NCBI GenBank assembly: GCA_029204045.2
Contig: CM055066.1
Span: forward strand, 46,968,745 to 47,032,744
DNA from: Tillandsia leiboldiana
Taxonomy: Eukaryota; Streptophyta; Magnoliopsida; Poales; Bromeliaceae
Reading direction: 5' to 3'
DNA length: 64,000 nucleotides
Shown here one piece after another: positions 9,410 to 19,166 of this stretch. The notes below the pieces were generated by a model, which made no database searches, had not been told where the DNA came from, and saw only the letters and a program-made list of their open reading frames with translations. The position numbers and the translations under genes were made by a program. The stretch's first letter is position 1; each line of letters begins with the position of its first letter.

Positions 9410-10837
9410 ATGGTGATCACTTGGGTTGTATTTCTTCTGGCTGCCATGGTACATACAAGAGATACTGTCAAGCCTAAAAAGGCCAAGAAGGCGAAGAAGA
9501 CTAAGGATGACTCCGAGACGAAATCTGAGACGGAGTCGATTGATTGGGACGAGCTGTGTGTGGAGGCCACTGCTCCTATTGTTTCGAAAGGGAAAGCCTC
9601 TGCTGCATCATCAAAGGCAAAGACTCCGCCAACCATCGCCGAGAAGGGCAAAGCCCCTATGGATGATACTCCTCTCAGAACAAAAAGGAAGAGTGTTGCA
9701 CGAAAAAGGGGAAGTTCACAAGGAATTTCAATTGAGGAGCCACTGGCCAGTCAGCCTCCCCCACAAGATTTTATCAGTTCCGAAAGAATCAAGGAGTTTG
9801 AAAATAGGGAATGTATTGGTGAGAGGAATGTGAATCTCAAAGCTCTAAGGGAGCGATCCGCACTTTTTGGGACTATCATTGACAATGCGGGTCTTGCCCC
9901 AATCTGTCACTTTCCTGACACATCAGGTTATTGCCTTCACTCTGTCAGAATGTTTTATCAAAATGGATCAAAATTGGTTGATCTTGATAATGGACAGAGA
10001 GAATTTCACTCTATGGTCAGGAATATTAAAATAAAGGTCACTCCACAATTGATTGGCGAAATATTGGGAATGAAGGCACGGACAGAAGGAACCCACTATC
10101 TGAAAGGACATAGCTTCTCCACCACCTCATGGAGAGTGGTCGTGGATGGAATTTGTCTTCCTAACACACAATCGGCAGGGAACTCTGTTTTCTCTAGAGA
10201 ACTTCGACCTGAGTATAGATACTTGAACTTTATTGTTTGCTACAACATCCTCCCCAATATGCAAACAAAAGTTCTCAGATGGGACAGGATGCTATTTCTT
10301 TATCTTCTTGGCAATCCCACAACAGCTCTAGGATCAAACTTCAACGTTCCTTTCCTCATCTGGTCAAGGATGGCTCGGTATGTGGAACATGCCCATCCAA
10401 CGGAGCGACTTCCCTATCCAATCATTATTATGCGAATTTTGAAGAAATTCAAAGTCGATACATCTTCGTCCACCTATATGCACAGTTTGGGAACAATAAA
10501 CGAAACAACGGTCATAAAGTCGCTACCAACAAAACAAGATGATCCCCCTTCACCTCCTGTTCGACGCAGACCATCGACTTCAGCAGCTGCAACTTCAGTC
10601 CCACCAACACCTGCCACAAAAACTGCACCTCCTTCCACTTCCGACGATGATGCCTCTGTTACTTCCATTTATCGAGAACAACAGCGTCTTTCCTCCGAGC
10701 AGGAACGTATGTCTAATGAATTCATCAAAATGAAAGAGGAAATTAGAGGAGTTAAGAAGGAACAGATATCAATGAACAAGCGCATCAAGAAGATTTTTCA
10801 AAAGCTTGGGTGCATCAGTTCTGAGGAGTCTGAGTAG
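9410..10837 (+). CDS. Second ORF of the SIRE-type element (env-like position, function unknown)
   Basis: The ORF from the ATG at 9410 encodes 475 residues; the open frame extends upstream to 9335 with only a TTG start, so 9410 is preferred. The N-terminus has a short hydrophobic stretch (about residues 2-12) followed by a Lys-rich segment and Ser/Thr/Pro-rich linkers. The middle (about residues 125-345, from SERIKEFENRE to MRILKKFKVD) is a globular region like the plant transposon-associated proteins of unknown function found in many Copia and Mutator-related elements. The C-terminus is a Pro/Ser/Thr-rich linker then a coiled coil (about residues 415-465). In this position SIRE elements carry a so-called env-like ORF, but I see no clear signal peptide, furin site or transmembrane anchor. 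The frame is intact although gag-pol in the same element is broken. Confidence 0.75.
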   Translation: MVITWVVFLLAAMVHTRDTVKPKKAKKAKKTKDDSETKSETESIDWDELCVEATAPIVSKGKASAASSKAKTPPTIAEKGKAPMDDTPLRTKRKSVARKRGSSQGISIEEPLASQPPPQDFISSERIKEFENRECIGERNVNLKALRERSALFGTIIDNAGLAPICHFPDTSGYCLHSVRMFYQNGSKLVDLDNGQREFHSMVRNIKIKVTPQLIGEILGMKARTEGTHYLKGHSFSTTSWRVVVDGICLPNTQSAGNSVFSRELRPEYRYLNFIVCYNILPNMQTKVLRWDRMLFLYLLGNPTTALGSNFNVPFLIWSRMARYVEHAHPTERLPYPIIIMRILKKFKVDTSSSTYMHSLGTINETTVIKSLPTKQDDPPSPPVRRRPSTSAAATSVPPTPATKTAPPSTSDDDASVTSIYREQQRLSSEQERMSNEFIKMKEEIRGVKKEQISMNKRIKKIFQKLGCISSEESE

Positions 10838-11495
10838 TGTTTTATTCTAACATTCTTTTTCTTTTGCAGGCTTTTAGTCTTTTTTTGTTTAGTTCTCAGG
10901 TTTTTCACATTTTTTGAACTTTTAACTCTCCTTACATTTTGTAATTTTGGGTCTTTTGTGACAAAAAGGGGGAGAGAGAAGAGAACTACTTGAACAATGA
11001 CTACTTTGAACAATGCTTGTGTGAGAACTATGAACTTTGAAGGTAAGTATAACTTCAACTTTTGGTTTTATATTTTGATTGATACATGCCTCAACTAACT
11101 ATTCGACTTACTATTTGGGCATGTAATATTTCTAACAAGTTGTTTGTTAACTAACATACATATGACATTTGGTGTTTAATGCTTAGAAGATATGTCTAAT
11201 TTTGATCTTGTTACATATCTGAATTTGTGAATGTCATTGTGAGTATAAACTCTATCTCTGTGTTTGGTTTTTGAATGTTAAAAATTCTTGAGGTATCTAA
11301 CGATCTCTTTTGTCAATAATGTTTTCTTTTTGCAGAGATTACAGATGTCTAAGTCTAGAGTCTGTTCTAGGAGTTTATCTCATGTATTTAATTTTCTTTT
11401 GGATCTCCAATGTAAATTTTTGTTGTATGGTGATATCAACAAAAATATCTTTTTGAATTTTCTTGAGTGGATTTTTGTTTTGTCACGAAACCGCC
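10838..11495 (+). other. Non-coding 3' region of the SIRE-type element
   Basis: No ORF here is supported. The stretch is T-rich and contains a polypurine tract at 10963-10985 (A5G5 then GA repeats), which duplicates the look of the functional PPT further down. Confidence 0.6.
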
Positions 11496-11507
11496 AAAGG
11501 GGGAGAT
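11496..11507 (+). other. Polypurine tract
   Basis: AAAGGGGGAGAT directly precedes the right LTR start TGTTACGG. It is the expected primer site for plus-strand synthesis. Confidence 0.85.
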
Positions 11508-11735
11508 TGTTACGGAATTTGTGTTGGCGTATTTCGTGAAATTGTTTAAGTCTTGAAGATTGAAGATGAAGAAGTTTGGATCATGTACCTCAATCTCAAG
11601 AAAGAAGAATTCAAAAGGATCAGGTATGTTTAATTAAATATTTTTGGTGATCCGAATACTTCTTATAGTGTAGAAACACTTGGTTGAATGTTTGATTGCA
11701 TAAATATCAAAAACTGGACATACTACATGTTCAGA

Positions 11736-11956
11736 GTCCGGATCGGGCATCACAGTCCGGACCCCGAACGTAGATTGGTTCATGCGCAATTCCAGTCCGG
11801 ACCTTGGAACTTCAGTCCGGACCCCGAACGTGAAATTTGCAGGAATTGCATGAACAGTCCGGACCGTGGAATTACAGTCCGGACCCCGAATGTCCTCTTT
11901 TCTGAAAATTGTATGTTTAAGCCACGACAGTCCGGACCGCCAATTCCAGTCCGGAC
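11736..11956. promoter_or_regulatory. Paired GTCCGGAC palindrome array in U3
   Basis: Sites start at 11736, 11755, 11795, 11815, 11857, 11877, 11930 and 11949. Seven are GTCCGGAC and the first is GTCCGGAT. Within-pair spacing is 19-20 bp and pair starts are 59, 62 and 73 bp apart, the same layout as the ATCCGGAT arrays at 1407 and 62017. Confidence 0.78.
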
Positions 11957-12023
11957 CGTCGTCCTGTAAAATTCCAGAAACTGTTAGTTTTTTATCCTTA
12001 TCTTCTTCCAAGGGTTTCTAACC

Positions 12024-12031
12024 TATAAATA
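12024..12031 (+). promoter_or_regulatory. TATA box of right SIRE-type LTR
   Basis: TATAAATA follows the last palindrome by 67 bp. Transcription would start about 30 bp downstream. Confidence 0.75.
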
Positions 12032-12281
12032 GCCTCTATGATTCAATTTCTAGGGCATCCGCATATAATAAAAAGACGGCCGAAATTTAAAAATCCACAT
12101 ATAGAAAAGAAAGAAAATCAATAGATTTAATTCTATGTTTCTTCATCTATATTGATTAATTTGATTCTAGGTTTTCCAAACTCAGATTTTGAGTAGAATC
12201 AAATTAATGAATACTTGATGGTATTTCTGATCTATTTCTAATCTAAGTATTCGGCGGATCATCACCACCCAAAAAAAACAA

Positions 12282-12454
12282 CGATTTTCCCAAAATCGGC
12301 GCGTGAACTCGCGTGGCCTTGTGGATTCAAGGTGCAACCGCTTTCGTGGATTCGAAGCGAGGTACGTTCGTGGATTCGAAACGTGCTATTGGGTGAAGAC
12401 CGTGGATTCGGTCGGACGTCGTGGACTCGACGTTGGACGCCGTGGATTCGGCGT
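12282..12454 (+). other. TGGATT-loop hairpin array in right LTR
   Basis: In order: CGATTTT-CCC-AAAATCG (12282-12298), CGCG-TGAACT-CGCG (12300), CCTTG/CAAGG (12317), CGCTTTCG/CGAAGCG with one bulged T (12339), ACGTTCG/CGAAACGT with one bulge (12364), GACCG/CGGTC (12398), ACGTCG/CGACGT (12416) and ACGCCG/CGGCGT (12437-12454). From the third unit on, all loops are TGGATT or TGGACT. A weak ninth unit follows at about 12463. The position downstream of TATA puts the array in the RNA leader. Confidence 0.8.
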
Positions 12455-12779
12455 TGGACGCAGATCGTGGATTCGAGAAGCGTTGCGGAGCGAGCGGAGA
12501 AGATCTACTAGGAGCGTATGAAAAAGTTTGAGTCGTCTGTGAGTACGGTATATCACCTTGTACGTGTGTTAATTCTAGTGGATTTCGCCGTGTTATTGGT
12601 CCCGTGGTTTTTTACTCCGGTTTGGAGTTTTTCCACGTAAAAATCGTGCGTGTTATTTTTTCATTTCCGCATTGGGTTTTATTGCGCAACGATTTTTGAG
12701 TGTTTATGGTTTACACCTATTCACCCCCCCACTAGGTGTGTTTTCTCCTATTTAGATCCAATAAATACATAACCCAACA

Positions 12780-12784
12780 AAAAG
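12780..12784 (+). repeat. Expected target-site duplication, right copy
   Basis: AAAAG follows the right LTR. Its partner should lie left of the window, so the duplication cannot be confirmed here. Confidence 0.4.
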
Positions 12785-15771
12785 GGGCTTCATCACCATC
12801 ATCTTCTCCTTGAGGCAAGTACCACCATTGTTGCTGATTGGTGGACCTTCCCGTCGCGTTTCAGTACTAAAATCCCCCAGGCTTCATTTCTTGGAATTTC
12901 GAGCTCATTCTTGGTTCTCCATTTTCACAAGAGGTAAAGCTACAATCTTTGTATTCAACTATCCCCTCAGATCTCTTGTTTTTACAGAGTTTTAGGGCCA
13001 TCTTTGGGACCCTTTGTTTCAGTCTGGATTTTTGGGCAGCCTTTAGTATTTTGGCTTTTCTGAATTGTAGGAGTGGAATTTTTGGATGATTTTTATAGGG
13101 AAATTTCCAGCACTCGAAGATCTACAATATTGGTAAGTAACATTTTCCATAGATCTGAGCTTCTGTTGGGGTTTATGTTTAATCTTTGGAACACCTTGCT
13201 GCATTCGTGCACAGATGGAACTTGGTGGATAGTTCAAAGTGTTTATGGGTTTTCTCCTCCATCCGAGCATGAAATTTGGAGTTCTTTAGCTCAATTTGTA
13301 TCTACTCTCGACAAGGAATCCAATGGTACCTATCTTGCAGGATTTGGAGCATGTTTGGTTAGGTAAAATTAATGATCTTTTCAAGTGCTATTATATGGAT
13401 TACTGCAGTCCCTGTTTTATTTAGGATTTGAGCAATGCACCTTGGAATGCAGATAACTTTGTGGATACAAGGTCTTTTCCAGAAATTCAAGTTGGTACTT
13501 CTTCTTAACTTCAAGGTGAGCAAATTCTGTTTTGTGATCTGTGGATAAATCCCTTTGGAAAAGCCTCTAATTAAGCTTGGAAATGCTAGCAAGTTTATGT
13601 TAGCAGTTTTGGACAGCATTGTGACATTTGTTGTTTTTGAATGTTAAGGGAAATTAATGGTGGATTTTGAGGACTTGGAGATGTTTGTATGAATGAGGGC
13701 ATCTTTGTTTTACTGTTAGAGATTTCATTTTGAGGTATTTGGGGCTGCACTTACATCTTCTTTAACTTAGTTTCAATTGCTGAAATTCTGGAATTTAATT
13801 GCGCCGCGTGCATTGTTTCAGTGATTGCGCCCAATCCGTGAGGCGGATTTGGATGATTTCTGCGGCATCGGTCTCCTAGGAGGATATGGATTACTCACGC
13901 CAAATTTCAGCTATAGCGGGCAGTGAATCGACATGTTTCAGGTGGGTGGCCTTGTCTCCAAGCTTGATGGACTGTACAGTAATTCTACTGATGTAGAACC
14001 ATGCATGATAGTGAATTTATTGAGTAACATGCTAGAATGTAGGCATTGTTATTCCTTGTATTTATCTATGGATCTTATGATCCCTTTTGCTTCCTACCAC
14101 CTGTTAAATTATGGTTATCTTGGAACTTGACCTAGCACCCTCGTCATATGTTGCATGTGTAACCAGACCAGTAGAAAACCCTCACTTGGGCTAGGGTTAT
14201 TTATGTTTAGACATCCACACTGTTCTTTCATTCCTGGACATAGTGTTATCCTCGCCCGGGTAGTGGGCCGAGAGGTTGGGACTTTCTTTTAGTGTGGGTT
14301 GCATTTGCACTCGTGCTTGGGAGCTGAGTGGAGTCTGGTAGTTGTAGTGGGTCGCTTATCTGTGCCGGGAGCCGTTTGGGTAAACGGTAGTACCGGGAGG
14401 TCTTGTATCCCTGTTTGTGCTGTCGCCACTGTGTTAGTGGCAGTTGTGTGCTTGTGTTAGCTGGACCTAGAACCCAGAACCTTTTTGACATACACATGAT
14501 TTTAGTCTATCGATGTTTTCTTCCAAGCATCGAAGGGCCGCTGAAGTCTGTTCTTGTTTGATTGGACAAAGGCATCAGCCCTTCGAGGTTTGGGTATAAA
14601 ATAGTTGTTTTATAACTGTTTTTCCTAAAAAAAACTAAAATCATTAAAAATGGGTTTCTCTTTAAATCAAGATAGTTTTTCAAAAAGGGAACTACTTTTA
14701 GTCCTCGCCCTGCGTGGGTTGAGTGAAAATGGGATTCGATAACAAATATCACCTTTTTCCTGTAATTCTCCCCACTCGAAAGGATTCGAGTGGTCTGGGT
14801 TCTAGGGGTCGTTCCTTTGTCGGGACGAAAGCCACGGGGGCCGAGCCTGGAACCTGTTCTTGTTGATAGGGTTGTAGGTGTTGGTCTCCCGGAACTTTCG
14901 GGCCCTGGTTGGTGTCTTCTGTGAGTTTGATGTTCTGTCGGGGGGAGCCGTTGTGTTGACGGTGGTCCCGGGCCATCGAGTATCTTCCGGCCTGTGTTGT
15001 TGGGAACCGTTGGGGTTGACGGTGGTCCCGGGTCGTTGTGTGTTGTCCGACCAGTTTTGTTAGCCCTGAGTTGTGGGTCGATCCTGGCTGTCGAGTATCT
15101 CCAGCCAGTGTGTTTTGTGCTGTGAATTATTGGAGAGGCTAGTGTCTCGTGTTCGTGAGAGCTGATCAGCTGAGTCGTCGAGAGTGCTCTGACCGTTGTG
15201 CGAGATGATTGAGGATTCTGAGTCTTTCCGTTCAGAGCGTGAGCGTGGATTTTGGACTATAGCCTGCAGTGCCACCTGAGCGACAGAGTGCGCGGATACC
15301 TTTTCCTCGGTGGGGTCGCGCCCCTCGAGAGCCACGCCCGGGGTGGATTTGTTACCTTTGTATCGCGACTTGTCGACGCAGTCCCTCTGGCTGGGCCAGT
15401 TTTGGCAGTCATGGACGCCCTACGTCAGTCCGGTCCTACGTGGATGTAACGGCAGTAGGTAGGCGCAGGTTTGACAGAGGCGTAGATGTACCCTTTTTAT
15501 ATTTTTGAGAGTTTCTTGTTGAGAGACCTTTGTAGTGAGGATTAGAGTTGTACTTTTCTTCCACTTTTGAGAGACTTATGTACTTTTGGTGAGGACTTGT
15601 TGTATTATTTTGGGAGTTGTAATTATTTCAATTCAGCTTTTACTTTTCAGCTCTGATATCTGTTAGTGTAGATGATCTTTTGCAGGTAGTCGCTACGTCT
15701 ATACGGGGCTTCCCGTATGGGCGGCGGATCTGTTGGCGAGCCCGGGTCGCAGTTTCAACCCCGGGGCGTGA
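12785..15771 (+). mobile_element. 3' part of a long Ty3/gypsy LTR (plus orientation)
   Basis: The right end reads ...AACCCCGGGGCGTGACA at 15771 and is the reverse complement of the LTR starts at 48480 and 54007, including the GACCCGGGCTCGCCAACAGATCCGCC-like stretch. The 5' part is missing because the SIRE-type element (ending 12779) inserted into it. Inside are intron-like GGTAAG motifs near 12925 and 13120 and a tandem duplication of about 70 bp near 14935-15060. ORFs in it (for example 15060-15508) overlap in several frames, show no recognisable domain and are taken as chance. Confidence 0.75.
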
Positions 15772-17266
15772 CAATCATTTCAAAAGAAAGTAGTTGAGGG
15801 TTTCCCGATAACTCTCCCAAATCACGCTGATTATTCAAATCGGCGATTATACACATGGTTCGGGAGTGTATAAATATCTGAACCATTGAAGAATAAGGGG
15901 TTCGGCAATCTCGTAAGCCTGGTACCACACCAGCTTCTTCATATCTAGGAGTAGGTTAACTTAACTTTTCATACCTGCATTTACCACTTTCCTTTACTGC
16001 TTTCCTAGGAGTAGGGTTACTTGTAATTTCTCTATCCCTATCTTCTTCCTTGTATCCCCATCCCAAGCAATATAAAGTTATAATCGGCTCATCAGCCGTG
16101 TCATTATATTTGTCTCTTTATATTTAAAGATTATAATCGGCTCTTTAGCCGTCTCTTTATCTCTTCACTCGGTTCGGCTATTCTAAGTCAAACCCGGCAA
16201 TCCCTCTCTACCTCCATAAACCCGATTCGACTATTCCAAGCCGAACGATCGCGAGAGTTACCAGAGGAGAACCCGGCCGAGCGGATCCCTCCTTCGCCCG
16301 ATCGCTCGGCGCATTCGACGTCTCTAAGGGTCACTCCCAGGGGCTGATCGTGCGCAGCCACTTTTTGGCCCCAACTGGCATGCACCATCGTCTAAGGGTA
16401 TTCGCTGATAAAAGAATTAGTCAGCAAAGAGGGATCCGCATCTTGACCAGGACCGACCTCAGCCGAAGGCAAATATCAGACCGCCTCAGTCGAATGACGG
16501 AAGAGGCGAGGTCAAGGTCAACCCCCGGCTGCTCAAGCCGCAAAAGGAAAGACCCTAGAAGGAAAGAGTACGAGATTCGGGTGCGAATTTCGTAATCGAC
16601 TCCAGAATGGCAAGCGGCGCCCAGCATTGGAAAGCGCCAAAGATCACGCTTCAACATGCCATTCAGGGAATGAACATGGATAGAAAACAACTACTATCCT
16701 ATTGAGGAGAATCAACTCAAAAGGAAGTAGTTGAGAGATATGCGATGATTCCCCTTTGATCACGCCGATTACTAAAATCGGCGGTTATACGCATGGTTCG
16801 AATGGGTATAAATAGCCAATCCATCGAAAAAAATGGGTCCTACAACCTCGTAAGCCAGTGCCCACCCCAGCTTTTCAATACCTTTCGTATCTGCATCTAC
16901 AACTTTCCTAGATAACTTTACTACTTTCCTTTACCGCTTTTCCTAGATAACTTTCATACCAGCATTTACACTACTTCCTAGGAGTAGTCATACTTATAAT
17001 CGGTCCCTTGTAATCCCCTTCAAGCAATATAATTCCTAATCGGCTATTCAGGCCGTGTCAAATCCCTGTCTCCAAACCCTAGTTCGGCTCCTCTAAGCCG
17101 AACTTTGTGAGAGTTTGAGTGAGAAGAACCCAACTGAGCAGATCCCTCCTCGGCTCGATCGCTTAATCCCTTTGGCACGCGGCGCATCATATCTCGAGGG
17201 TCAACCTGAGGGCCGATCGCGGACCGCACCCGGTCAATGGTCAGCACGATATTTCGGCCCCAAACA
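15772..17266 (+). mobile_element. Short LTR pair with minimal interior (non-autonomous gypsy-type)
   Basis: Two related blocks, about 15772-16380 and 16690-17266, share the AGTAGTTGAG start, an AATCGGCG-ATTATAC segment, GTATAAATA boxes (15869 and 16808), AAGCCGAAC repeats and a TTTGGCCCCAAC-type end. About 310 bp lie between them. The same LTR end occurs reversed at 47539, next to a gypsy gag start. The pair therefore looks like a deletion derivative of a Tat-like gypsy element; I did not find a convincing PBS in the short interior. Confidence 0.55.
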
Positions 17267-17288
17267 GCTACTAATAGTAGGCCTGTTC

Positions 17289-17291
<3 letters not shown>

Positions 17292-17351
<60 letters not shown>
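17292..17351. repeat. (TA)n microsatellite
   Basis: About 30 TA units directly abut the first MITE-like element. Confidence 0.95.
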
Positions 17352-17686
<335 letters not shown>

Positions 17687-17920
17687 GTTCGACTACTATA
17701 CTTGTACAATTAAGCACCAAACAATTTGTGCTTGTAAGTTTTATGCCGTTAGATCTATCCCTTTAACTAATTTCATCCCTTAAATCATTCTATTTTCCCA
17801 AACACTCACTTAACCCAAGATACTCACTATCATTTTAACCATATATATTTACATCCAAGAATTAAAAAAGTACAAGCATCAATAACTTGATACTTTTAAA
17901 AGAATAGGAACTTAATTTTA
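17687..17920. mobile_element. MITE-like element 2, second copy of element 1
   Basis: It shares with 17352-17574 the CTACTATACTTGTACAA start, the CCGTTAGATCTA segment, CACTCACTTAACCCA and the CTTGATAC(T)TTAAAAG end. It is bordered by GA/TA repeats on both sides. Confidence 0.6.
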
Positions 17921-17938
17921 TATATATATATATATATA

Positions 17939-18695
17939 AGCTAGGCTTGTGTGCTTTTAAAAGCACGGAGACTTCCGTGCTCCCAACTTGTTTTCGATTT
18001 TGGGACTTCCGAATGGACGATCGACTCCGTTAAACTTGATATATAGTATTTAAAAGGCCTAGAAATTAAATTTCGCGAATTTTCGATATTATTTTCCTAG
18101 TGATCAAAATGGCTCAAAATCAACAATTTTAATGGTTGTGATGAGTCGTTTGCAAGTTTAACGGTGTAGAAATATCCAAATCACGTAAAATTTTTCGTTC
18201 TCTTACGTTGTTTTCGAAATTGGGACTTTCGAATGGACGATCGGCTCCGTTAAACTTGATCTAGAGTATTTAAAAGGTCTAGAAATTAAAATTCACGAAT
18301 TTTCGATATCATTTCCCTAGTGATCAAAGTAGCTCAAAATTAATAATTTTAATGGTTGTGGTGAGCCGTTTGCAAGTTTAACGGTGTAGAAATATCTAAA
18401 TCACGTAAAATTTTAATAGAAAATTCTTTATACTATATAGAGCAAAATCAATATCTTTGATCTGAAATTTTAGTATTATATCATTATATTTTGTGAGATT
18501 TTTATTTTCAGTCGTTGATTTTGAACCCTTTCGATCACTAGGTAAATGATATCGAAAAATCACAAAATTTAGTTTCTAAATATTTCAAATATTCTACATC
18601 AAGTCTAACGGAGCCGATCGTCCATTCGGAAGTCCCAACATTAAAAATAATTTGAGAGCACAGAGGGTTCCGTGTTTCTAAAAGCACACAAGTCC

Positions 18696-18697
<2 letters not shown>
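17939..18697. mobile_element. MITE-like element 3 with duplicated left arm
   Basis: The ends are inverted (GTGTGCTTTTAAAAGCACGG at left; AAAAGCACACAAGTCC at right). A 220-bp left arm starting TTGTTTTCGA at 17988 is repeated in tandem from 18208 and appears once inverted at about 18500-18645 (CCATTCGGAAGTCCCAA). It is non-coding and flanked by (TA)n. Confidence 0.7.
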
Positions 18698-18789
<92 letters not shown>

Positions 18790-18811
18790 AGAGAGAGAGA
18801 GAGAGAGAGAG
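18698..18811. repeat. (TA)n followed by (GA)n microsatellite
   Basis: About 44 TA units are followed by about 12 GA units. It separates MITE-like elements 3 and 4. Confidence 0.95.
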
Positions 18812-19141
18812 TAGAGCTTATATGCTTTTAAAAGCACAAGCCTATCCATACTTGTGAATTTTTTACCATTGAATTTATATTGGAATTTGTGCTCTTGTAA
18901 AATCAACTAAAGAGAGAGAAAGATAAAGAGAGAGAGTAGAGCTTATATGCTTTTAAAAGCACAAGACTATTCATACTTGTGAATTTTTTATCATTGAATT
19001 TGTATTGAAATTTGTGCTCTTGTAAAGTCAACTAAAGAGAGAAAAAGATAAAGTAGAAAGCATAAATCCCAATACAAAATTCAATGGTAAAAAATTCATA
19101 AGTATGAATGGACTTATGTTATTAAAATCATATAAGCTCTA
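18812..19141. mobile_element. MITE-like element 4 with duplicated left arm
   Basis: TAGAGCTTATATGCTTTTAA starts at 18812 and again at 18937 (period 125 bp). An inverted copy ends TCATATAAGCTCTA at about 19140. The arm-arm-inverted-arm plan equals that of element 3, and both share the palindrome TGCTTTTAAAAGCA near the ends. Confidence 0.7.
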
Positions 19142-19166
19142 CTATATATATATATATATATATATA
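19142..19166. repeat. (TA)n microsatellite
   Basis: About 12 TA units lie between MITE-like elements 4 and 5. Confidence 0.9.

Larger units (their letters stand above)
1958..12779 (+). mobile_element. Plus-strand Copia/SIRE-type retrotransposon with second ORF
   Basis: The parts in order are a 5'-truncated left LTR (1958-2932), PBS (2935), broken gag-pol (2966-7833), spacer, promoter-like module (8772-8880), second ORF (9410-10837), polypurine tract (11496-11507) and right LTR (11508-12779). Two-knuckle Gag, a D,D35E integrase placed before RT, and an extra ORF after pol identify the SIRE/Maximus branch of Ty1/Copia. The five bases after the right LTR, AAAAG (12780-12784), should be the target duplication; the partner lies outside the window because the left LTR is split by the element ending at 1957. 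The insertion point is inside a gypsy LTR (12785-15771). Confidence 0.9.
11508..12779 (+). mobile_element. Right LTR of the plus-strand SIRE-type element
   Basis: The LTR is 1272 bp, TGTTACGG...AACCCAACA. U3 holds the GTCCGGAC palindrome array (11736-11956), the core promoter has TATAAATA at 12024-12031, and the leader holds the hairpin array (12282-12454). It differs from the left LTR at scattered positions, so the insertion is not recent. Confidence 0.92.

Noticed and set aside
9410..10837. Second ORF as a true retroviral-type envelope gene
   Set aside because: No clear signal peptide, cleavage site or C-terminal membrane anchor is visible, so only the position is env-like.
12303..12521. 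GTGGATTCG repeats as a possible CRISPR-like or protein-coding repeat
   Set aside because: This is plant LTR sequence and the units have no constant spacer length. The stem complementarity explains the pattern better than a coding repeat or CRISPR.
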